From assembly GCA_003452935.1 (NCBI GenBank), contig DMMY01000031.1, positions 71,497-135,496 of the forward strand: a stretch of DNA of 64,000 nt, given 5' to 3'. The notes beneath the pieces were generated by a model. The model worked only from the letters and a program-made list of their open reading frames with translations, was not told where the DNA came from and made no database searches. Shown one piece after another: positions 58,233-64,000 of the stretch; positions within the stretch are counted from its first letter, which is position 1, and every line of letters begins with the position of its first letter. Source of the stretch: Elusimicrobiota bacterium (GTDB lineage: Bacteria > Elusimicrobiota > Elusimicrobia > UBA1565 > UBA9628). Both the position numbers and the translations under genes were made by a program.

Positions 58233-58261
58233 TTGACGCTTACGAGGGGCGCTGTTAAACT
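58233..58261 (+). promoter_or_regulatory. Promoter of the second FecR-barrel-giant operon
   Basis: TTGACG (58233-58238), 17 bases, TAAACT (58256-58261). The segment CTGTTAAACTCAAA (58252-58265) nearly repeats the one at the first operon (19308-19321). The -35/-10 spacing is identical in the two promoters, and the leader before the ATG at 58276 is again very short. The 252-base gap upstream, to the SGNH gene start, holds no gene. Confidence 0.75.
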
Positions 58262-58275
58262 CAAAGCAGGCCCCC

Positions 58276-59793
58276 ATGACGAGGCATTTTGCCGTACGCG
58301 CGGCTATTTTTCTTTTTTTGACGCTGTCGGGGCTGTTCCCGGCCGCGGCCGAGTCCCTCGCTCGCCTGAGCTCCATCTCTGGCGTGGTGCAATGGCGATC
58401 CCACGGCTCCCAAGCCTGGGTTTTGCTCGGTCGCGCGCCCTTGGAACTGGGCCTTGGCGACATGCTGCGCACCGGCTACGGCGCGCGGGCCAGGCTGGAT
58501 TTTTTGGATGGGTCGCGCGTGGAATTGGAGGGCAATTCCGCGCTTACCTTGGAAGAGTCCACCGGCTACCGGACCGCGGTGGAACTGGGTCCGGGCATAT
58601 TGCATGTCTGGGTCAAGAAAGCCGCCTCGCGCAACTTCCAGGTTCGGACCCCCGTGGCCAGCTGTTCGGCCCGGGGCACCGAATTCCGGGTGGAGGTATT
58701 CCTGGGGGGGCGCACGGTGGTCGATCTGTATCAGGGGCTCTTGGGAGTGGAGGACCATAAAGGCCAGTCCGTGCTCCTGCATGCCAAGGAGCGCATCGAG
58801 ATTGATGCCTCGGGCCTGTCCAACCCCGAGGCCATGCCCTCGGCCGTTGAGGCGCGGCGTCTGAGCTTCAATGACATGATGAGGCGTGAACTGAGCCTGG
58901 ACCTGGCCCAGGACGCTTTCCAGTCCGCGGCTGCCCGGGAGATGCGCCTGGCGCAGTACCAAGAGGGAAAAGTCCTGACCGACCTGGCCGGAGACCGGGT
59001 GCGCGTGGAGCAGTACGTCATCCGGCCGCGGCCGGATCAGTTCAAGTTCGTGGCGCTCAACGGGCGGCCCTCCCGTTTCGACTTCTTCTACTTTCTCGGC
59101 ACATTCAATCAAGCTTTGCCCCAGGACCTGTCGTCTGCCTTGGCGCAGCTGCGGGGCCGGGCGGGGGAGGCCCCGGATTGCTGGCTCACGGCTTTCGAGG
59201 CCGGCCGCTCCAACGGCAAGGATTCCCTGGTCGACGCGGCTCAAGGGGGGCATCCCGTCGACGTCAACAATAACGCGGATATGGACGACGACGTGTCCTT
59301 GCTCTTCGACAGCGCGGCTAATCGCTACGTGGACGTCTCCGGCCGGCCCGTGTATCAAACGCTTTTCGATCGCTACGGCTTCTACGTTAACGGCGGCCTC
59401 AAATACGGCTGGACCGGCAATAACCTGCAAAGCTACGCCGGGGCGATCGCGGCGACCACGAACGATCCTGTTTCCGGGGCGGCTTTGTCCGTTGCCTTGC
59501 CGACGCGCAGCAGGAATGTGACCTATCCCAACGGGCAAGAGGCGCATCAGGTCGTGTGTGAATACTACGAAGACGGGACCTTCATCCAATGGGACAACCG
59601 CGGCGTGGACGGCGAGGGCCGCGCTGCCGGGGGGGCGGATTTTGCCGGCCTGACCGGACCCGCTTACCAGGAACGGCTCCTGCATTTCAATTTCGAACAG
59701 ACGGCCAGGGCTTCGGAGTTCGGGGGCCGGAAGATCGACCTCGTCGTGGCGCCGAAGATACTCATACAGACCGGACTGATCAGACCGGACTGA
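58276..59793 (+). CDS. Exported FecR-domain protein, second copy of the cassette
   Basis: A 505-residue paralogue of the protein at 19336. It has signal peptide MTRHFAVRAAIFLFLTLSGL...AAA. A FecR domain follows at about 30-165 (GDMLRTGYGARARLDFLDGSRVELEG, VRTPVASCSARGTEFRVEV). The same uncharacterised C-terminal domain follows (EQYVIRPRPDQFKFVALN, FDFFYFLGTFNQALPQDLS, GGHPVDVNNN, GGRKIDLVVAPKILIQTGL). AGG lies five bases before the ATG. The barrel gene starts four bases after its stop, so order and spacing repeat those of the first cassette. Confidence 0.88.
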   Translation: MTRHFAVRAAIFLFLTLSGLFPAAAESLARLSSISGVVQWRSHGSQAWVLLGRAPLELGLGDMLRTGYGARARLDFLDGSRVELEGNSALTLEESTGYRTAVELGPGILHVWVKKAASRNFQVRTPVASCSARGTEFRVEVFLGGRTVVDLYQGLLGVEDHKGQSVLLHAKERIEIDASGLSNPEAMPSAVEARRLSFNDMMRRELSLDLAQDAFQSAAAREMRLAQYQEGKVLTDLAGDRVRVEQYVIRPRPDQFKFVALNGRPSRFDFFYFLGTFNQALPQDLSSALAQLRGRAGEAPDCWLTAFEAGRSNGKDSLVDAAQGGHPVDVNNNADMDDDVSLLFDSAANRYVDVSGRPVYQTLFDRYGFYVNGGLKYGWTGNNLQSYAGAIAATTNDPVSGAALSVALPTRSRNVTYPNGQEAHQVVCEYYEDGTFIQWDNRGVDGEGRAAGGADFAGLTGPAYQERLLHFNFEQTARASEFGGRKIDLVVAPKILIQTGLIRPD

Positions 59794-59797
59794 TGCC

Positions 59798-61012
59798 ATG
59801 ATTGCGGCCGCCCTGCTGTTTATATTCGTCCGCCCCGCCCCGGCCCTGGAAATTACCCCATTCTATCGCCTGCAGGTCATGGGCGGGCAGTACTTCTTCG
59901 CCGGAAGCAAGGGGACTTTGAGCGGCAATGCCGCCGGTTCCGTGGCGCCGGCCATGAGGTTCAATGATCAATGGGCCTTGCTGCCTTCCGTGCAATCGAG
60001 CTATCAGGGCACTAAGCAGGTCAAGGATATCGTGGGCTCCGGGACCATGTTCCAGGAGCAGATGGACCACCGTTTTTCGGCCCGGGCGATCTATTCCCCG
60101 CGGGGCAGCCGCTGGCGGCTCAAGCCGAATTTCAGCTTCAAGTATGAAATGCTCAAGGAGACGCGGGACGAGAGCTGGGGCGGCGGCCTTTTTGATTATC
60201 AGAAATGGTGTTTTGGGTTGGAGGCTGAATACTTGTGGCGCGAGCCGTTTTCCTGGCGTTTCGGGGCGGACTATTATGAACTCGATTTTCCCAACTACAG
60301 CAGCCTGGAGAGCCGGGCGGCTTTTGACTTCCAGGGCCAAAGCCTGGCCCGCGAACTCGTGGGCGCGCGCGTCCTCGACTCGCAGAACCTGGGACTCAGC
60401 CTCTCCGTAGACGGTCCGGTCCGGGAGCGGCTGGTCCTCGACGGCGGCCTGCGCATGACCTTGAGGCGCTTTCCGGAGCAGCGGGTCGTGGATCCCGTCG
60501 GCAGCCTCACCGCCACGGCGCGCGCCGACGTGTTCACGGAATTGAACCTTTCGGCGCGTATGCCCGCTGACTTCAATCGCGGCCTGCGCGCCTTGGGCTC
60601 CCTGGATTTGTCCCTGGCCTACAATTCCTCCAACCAGAATAACTATGACGCGGCCAATGCGCGATATTTCGGATACTACTACAACTACGGCGAGTTACGG
60701 CTGGGGCCCAGCCTGAAGGTGCTGGCCGGTCCCGCGGCCCGGCCCGTCACGACCCGGTTTTCGTTTTCCTGGTGGCAGAGGCGCTATCCGTATCGGCGGG
60801 TCCAGGACGCCGCCGGGGTCTACGGCAACGGCGGGCTGCGCGCCAGCGGCTGGATGACGGACGTATCGCTGAGCTATCCCATGGCCCGGCGCTTGAGCCT
60901 GCTCGTTGATCTTCAGTACGGCCAGTCAGCGTCGAATCAGAAATTCGAGCAGTTCTATCGCTACAACTACGCCGTGGCCAACTATTTGTTCGGGTTCTCA
61001 TACGAATATTGA
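59798..61012 (+). CDS. Outer-membrane beta-barrel protein, second copy of the cassette
   Basis: The 404-residue paralogue of the barrel at 20953. It starts MIAAALLFIFVRPAPALE, the only possible start because a stop lies in frame at 59777; the signal peptide lacks the usual basic n-region. Shared segments include GGQYF, FQEQMDHRFSARAIYSPRG, LKPNFSFKYEMLKETRDESWG, GLFDY and LDFPNYSSLES. It ends in the aromatic strand YNYAVANYLFGFSYEY. The function is inferred from context as in the first cassette. Confidence 0.85.
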   Translation: MIAAALLFIFVRPAPALEITPFYRLQVMGGQYFFAGSKGTLSGNAAGSVAPAMRFNDQWALLPSVQSSYQGTKQVKDIVGSGTMFQEQMDHRFSARAIYSPRGSRWRLKPNFSFKYEMLKETRDESWGGGLFDYQKWCFGLEAEYLWREPFSWRFGADYYELDFPNYSSLESRAAFDFQGQSLARELVGARVLDSQNLGLSLSVDGPVRERLVLDGGLRMTLRRFPEQRVVDPVGSLTATARADVFTELNLSARMPADFNRGLRALGSLDLSLAYNSSNQNNYDAANARYFGYYYNYGELRLGPSLKVLAGPAARPVTTRFSFSWWQRRYPYRRVQDAAGVYGNGGLRASGWMTDVSLSYPMARRLSLLVDLQYGQSASNQKFEQFYRYNYAVANYLFGFSYEY

Positions 61013-61013
61013 C

Positions 61014-64000
61014 ATGAAAAGATTGCGGCTGGCGGCCATTGTCCTGCTTTGCCTGTGCGTGGCGCCGCGGGCGCGGGCCTCCGTCGTCGTGTGGGACGGC
61101 GGAGGCAACGACGATTCATGGTTTAATCCGTTGAACTGGGCCCCGGACGGCGTTCCAGGCGTATTCGACGACGTGACCATCGATATGAGCACCAGGGTCG
61201 CGGCGCCGGCCGGGATATCGGCGGTGAATATTAATTCCTTGACGTTGGGAGATGCAGGGGGGCAGTTCGCTCCCACCCTGATCGTTTCCACCGGCCTATC
61301 CGCCGCCGGGGCGGGCGTTGTCTCCTCCCTCCACAGCTCGAGCACCCTCGTGCTCGATACCTTGTCCCAGGCCGTCTTTACGGGCCTGGTCTTGGCCCAC
61401 GGATCGAGCATGACGCATACGGCCGCGACCGGGGCTTTTGTCAACCTGCGCGTCATGGACGCCTTGGACATCCAGGCCGGAGCCACGATCACGGCGCGGG
61501 GCGCGGGTTACGGCAGCAACAGCGGCGTTGCTCCGGGACTTTCCGCGGCCAATGGCGGCGGCGGCGGCGGACACGGCGCGGCGGGCGGCTCCGGCGCCTT
61601 CGGAGGGGCCGGGGGCGGAGCCTATGACTCGCTCAAGACTCCGGGTGAGTACGGTTCCGGCGGCGGCCTGGGATCTTTTTCCGATGCGGGCGGCGCGGGG
61701 GGCGGGCTGATCGTCATCAATGCGGGCACCGTGACCGTCAGCGGTCTCATCACGGCGGCCGGAACGGCCGGCGCCGACGGGGCTACCGCCGGCGGGGGAG
61801 GCGGGGCGGGCGGGAGCATCCGTATCCGCACGGGCTACCTTTACGGACAAGGCGCTTTGTCCGTGGCCGGCGGCGCGGGAGGCGGCAGCACGTTCTCCGG
61901 GGGCGGGGGCGGAGGCGGGGGCCGGATTTCCGTGGTGGTGACCGGTCCCTACGATGTCTTGACGTCGACTCTGGCCTTCCAGACCGCCGGAGGCATGGGC
62001 GGAACGGCTCCCAACGACGGGATGGCTGGAGGCAGCGGCAGCCTCCATGTCGATCCGGTGCATTGGACCGGAGGGGCCGCCGGGTCGAATATCGCCTCCC
62101 AGGCCGCGAACTGGTACGGAGCCGCGCCCGTGGCGGGCAATACCGTGGTCTTCGGCGCCTCGAACACCGTCAAGGACTGTTCGTGGGACTTGGGAATATC
62201 GGTCGCGGTGGGCAGCTTCAGCATCATCCCGGGCTACGCCGGGACCATTACCCTCGATAATACCCTTCAGGTGACGGGAACCTGGGATATGTCGGCCGGA
62301 ACCGTGACCATGACCGGCGATTATGCGCTGCGCATCGACAGCCACGTGGCGCAAACCGGCGGGCGCTTTGACCTGCGCAACGGCACCTTCACCCTTCAGG
62401 GGCTCGGGACGCGAAACGTCTCTTTTACCAGCGACTCCCTGTTCCAGAATTTCTTCGCCTCGTGTCCGGCCGCGGGGATCGGAGTTATTAATCTGCTTTC
62501 CGACCTGGATGTCGACCAGAATCTGATCATAGGCCCAAACTGCACCATGAACCTCCCCGCGGGCAAGACCTTGCGTTTGGCGGGGAACTGGCCTTGGGTC
62601 GGCCAGGGCAACATCTCGATTCCCCCATCACATTTGATCGTCGCCGATGGAAGCCGGAATCAGGTTTGGGAGGCTCCACCCTCGGCCTTGGGGCGCGTCA
62701 GGGTATCCAAGGCAGGAGGAACCTTGACGTGGAATTCCGGGGCCGCGGGCGTCTGGACCCTAGGCGGCGCGGCCGCGGCGAGCGAACTGACCGTGGACGC
62801 TGGCTCCGTTTTCAGCGCGGCCAAGCAGCGCATCAATATTTCAGGCGACTGGGTCAACTACGGCGACGTCAGCCTCTCGGGAAGCACCGTGGCTTTCATC
62901 TCGACGGCCGTCGATCAAAGCATCGCGGCGGGGGGGAACTTCTCCATCCTGGAAGTGGCCAATCCCGGGCGCGTCCTTTTCGTGTCCACGCCCACGGTCG
63001 TGGCCAGCAGCGTCAGCGTCGCCGCCGGGACGCTCGATCTTGGGGTGACGACCATGAGCGTCGGGAGCCACTTTCTGCAGTCCCCCGGCGCCGTGGTGCG
63101 CGCGGCGGCCGGCACGATCATTTTCAACGGCAACGGCCCCGGCGCTCAAAGGGTCGCCTTGCAGGCCGGCAGTTCATTCTACCACGTCATATCGTCGGGG
63201 ACGTCGGTGGTCATCGCCAGCCCGCTGGTGGTCGTCAACGATCTGGAGTGGCATCGCGGCACCTTGCAGATATCGAGCCAGCCCATCACGGCCCTGGGAA
63301 ATCTGCTTAGGAAGGGCGGCGGCTCGTTGGTGGTCGGAGGTTCGACCATCACTTTTTCCGGGACCTCGCCCCAGGCCATGGAGTTCGGCTCCGCGTATAG
63401 CCTCAATGTCGACAATTCCCACCCCGCCGGAGTCCGCCTCCTCGCGGACCTGCTCGTCAAGAACAGATTCTCGGTTCAGCCCGGACGGACTTTCGACGCG
63501 CAGGACCACGCCTTCACCATGACCGGGTCCACCTGGAGCACGGCCGGCGCCAACTACCTGTCGGTCAATCCGGCGCACGCCGTGACTTGGACCCCGGCCT
63601 CGGGGACCATGTACGTGGCGGCCGGCAGCACGATCAACGCCAACGTGGTCCTGAGCGCCAATCGTACGGCTTACCTGCAGGGCGATCTTAATTTGTGCGG
63701 CTTCGGCAACGTGCTCGATCCCCGCTCGGGCGCCGTGATTATCAACGCCGCCGGAGGCTCGACCATCACCTTCCGGGACACGGCCGACCTGGCTCCATCC
63801 ATGGGGAGCAACTGGATTTACGGGGGCGACGCCGCCAACTCCTGGCTGGTTTATGAAGGGACGGGGACGGCGCGCGGTTCTCTCATCTCCAGCAATGCCT
63901 TGGGCAACCTTCTCGTACGGCTTGCGGGCGACACTTCCACGTTTCTGCACTCGGACATGAACCTGGCCGGCTCCCTGGCCGTGCAATCCGGCGTGTTCCG
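61014..64000 (+). CDS. Second giant Gly-rich surface protein, N-terminal part (runs off the window)
   Basis: The ATG lies one base after the barrel's stop. The frame stays open for about 995 codons to the window edge. It begins with a signal peptide (MKRLRLAAIVLLCLCVAPRARA). A module VVWDGGGNDDSWFNPLNW...DDVTI follows, then a Gly-rich region (about residues 165-320) with repeated GGxGGG and IRIRTG-type strands. A second module WTGGAAGSNIASQAANWYG...VVF...DCSWDLG follows near residue 349, like the NW...CxWD modules of the first giant. The rest is Ser/Thr/Gly-rich beta-helix-like sequence. A cell-surface role parallel to the first giant is inferred. Confidence 0.85.
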   Translation, partial: MKRLRLAAIVLLCLCVAPRARASVVVWDGGGNDDSWFNPLNWAPDGVPGVFDDVTIDMSTRVAAPAGISAVNINSLTLGDAGGQFAPTLIVSTGLSAAGAGVVSSLHSSSTLVLDTLSQAVFTGLVLAHGSSMTHTAATGAFVNLRVMDALDIQAGATITARGAGYGSNSGVAPGLSAANGGGGGGHGAAGGSGAFGGAGGGAYDSLKTPGEYGSGGGLGSFSDAGGAGGGLIVINAGTVTVSGLITAAGTAGADGATAGGGGGAGGSIRIRTGYLYGQGALSVAGGAGGGSTFSGGGGGGGGRISVVVTGPYDVLTSTLAFQTAGGMGGTAPNDGMAGGSGSLHVDPVHWTGGAAGSNIASQAANWYGAAPVAGNTVVFGASNTVKDCSWDLGISVAVGSFSIIPGYAGTITLDNTLQVTGTWDMSAGTVTMTGDYALRIDSHVAQTGGRFDLRNGTFTLQGLGTRNVSFTSDSLFQNFFASCPAAGIGVINLLSDLDVDQNLIIGPNCTMNLPAGKTLRLAGNWPWVGQGNISIPPSHLIVADGSRNQVWEAPPSALGRVRVSKAGGTLTWNSGAAGVWTLGGAAAASELTVDAGSVFSAAKQRINISGDWVNYGDVSLSGSTVAFISTAVDQSIAAGGNFSILEVANPGRVLFVSTPTVVASSVSVAAGTLDLGVTTMSVGSHFLQSPGAVVRAAAGTIIFNGNGPGAQRVALQAGSSFYHVISSGTSVVIASPLVVVNDLEWHRGTLQISSQPITALGNLLRKGGGSLVVGGSTITFSGTSPQAMEFGSAYSLNVDNSHPAGVRLLADLLVKNRFSVQPGRTFDAQDHAFTMTGSTWSTAGANYLSVNPAHAVTWTPASGTMYVAAGSTINANVVLSANRTAYLQGDLNLCGFGNVLDPRSGAVIINAAGGSTITFRDTADLAPSMGSNWIYGGDAANSWLVYEGTGTARGSLISSNALGNLLVRLAGDTSTFLHSDMNLAGSLAVQSGVF

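Noticed and set aside
1..64000. tRNA, rRNA, riboswitch and CRISPR features
   Set aside because: I looked in every intergenic gap and saw no cloverleaf, rRNA segment, known riboswitch core or CRISPR array.

Overview
This window is GC-rich DNA from a Gram-negative (diderm) bacterium. It has outer-membrane beta-barrels, FecR-type periplasmic proteins and a PorV-like protein beside an ordinary housekeeping block. The coding style best fits Elusimicrobiota: many exported proteins carry a long Pro/Ala/Ser-rich stretch after the signal peptide, and there are giant modular surface proteins. That assignment is an inference, and no rRNA or tRNA gene is present to confirm it.

Left part (1-18.5 kb). Two minus-strand genes for exported proteins come first: a partial one at the window edge and a tandem AAA+ ATPase with a signal peptide. 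A housekeeping stretch follows: clpP (catalytic Asp replaced by Asn), then hrcA-grpE-dnaK-dnaJ behind a consensus sigma70 promoter and a CIRCE operator, then rsmE. A 425-base accessory scar holds insertion-sequence-like direct repeats and leads into a two-gene AbiE-like toxin-antitoxin module. Next are mtaB, a minus-strand exported lectin-like protein, a HIT hydrolase, and the rpsU-dnaG-rpoD macromolecular-synthesis cluster followed by a small membrane protein.

Centre (18.5-48.5 kb). After a minus-strand mechanosensitive-channel-like protein comes an operon of four genes: an exported FecR-domain protein, an outer-membrane beta-barrel, an 8,427-residue multidomain surface protein, and a PorV/UPF0164-family outer-membrane protein whose start overlaps the giant gene's stop. 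The giant runs from a right-handed beta-helix through propeller-like, jelly-roll-like, lectin-like, PPC-like and Ca-binding-like repeats to a FlgD-like C-terminal domain.

Right part (48.5-64 kb). Three exported proteins carry the Pro/Ala-rich leader or something like it: a GT-B glucan-phosphorylase-like enzyme, a clostripain (C11) protease and a 1,005-residue protein of unknown function. An SGNH-hydrolase/TPR protein follows. The window ends with a second copy of the central operon: a paralogous FecR protein, a paralogous barrel and the start of another very large Gly-rich surface protein that runs off the edge. Both operons share a promoter with the same sequence around the -10 box.

The duplicated FecR-barrel-giant cassette, with a PorV-like partner in one copy, is the strongest candidate for an undescribed system. 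It looks like a dedicated export or surface-display apparatus for giant proteins.
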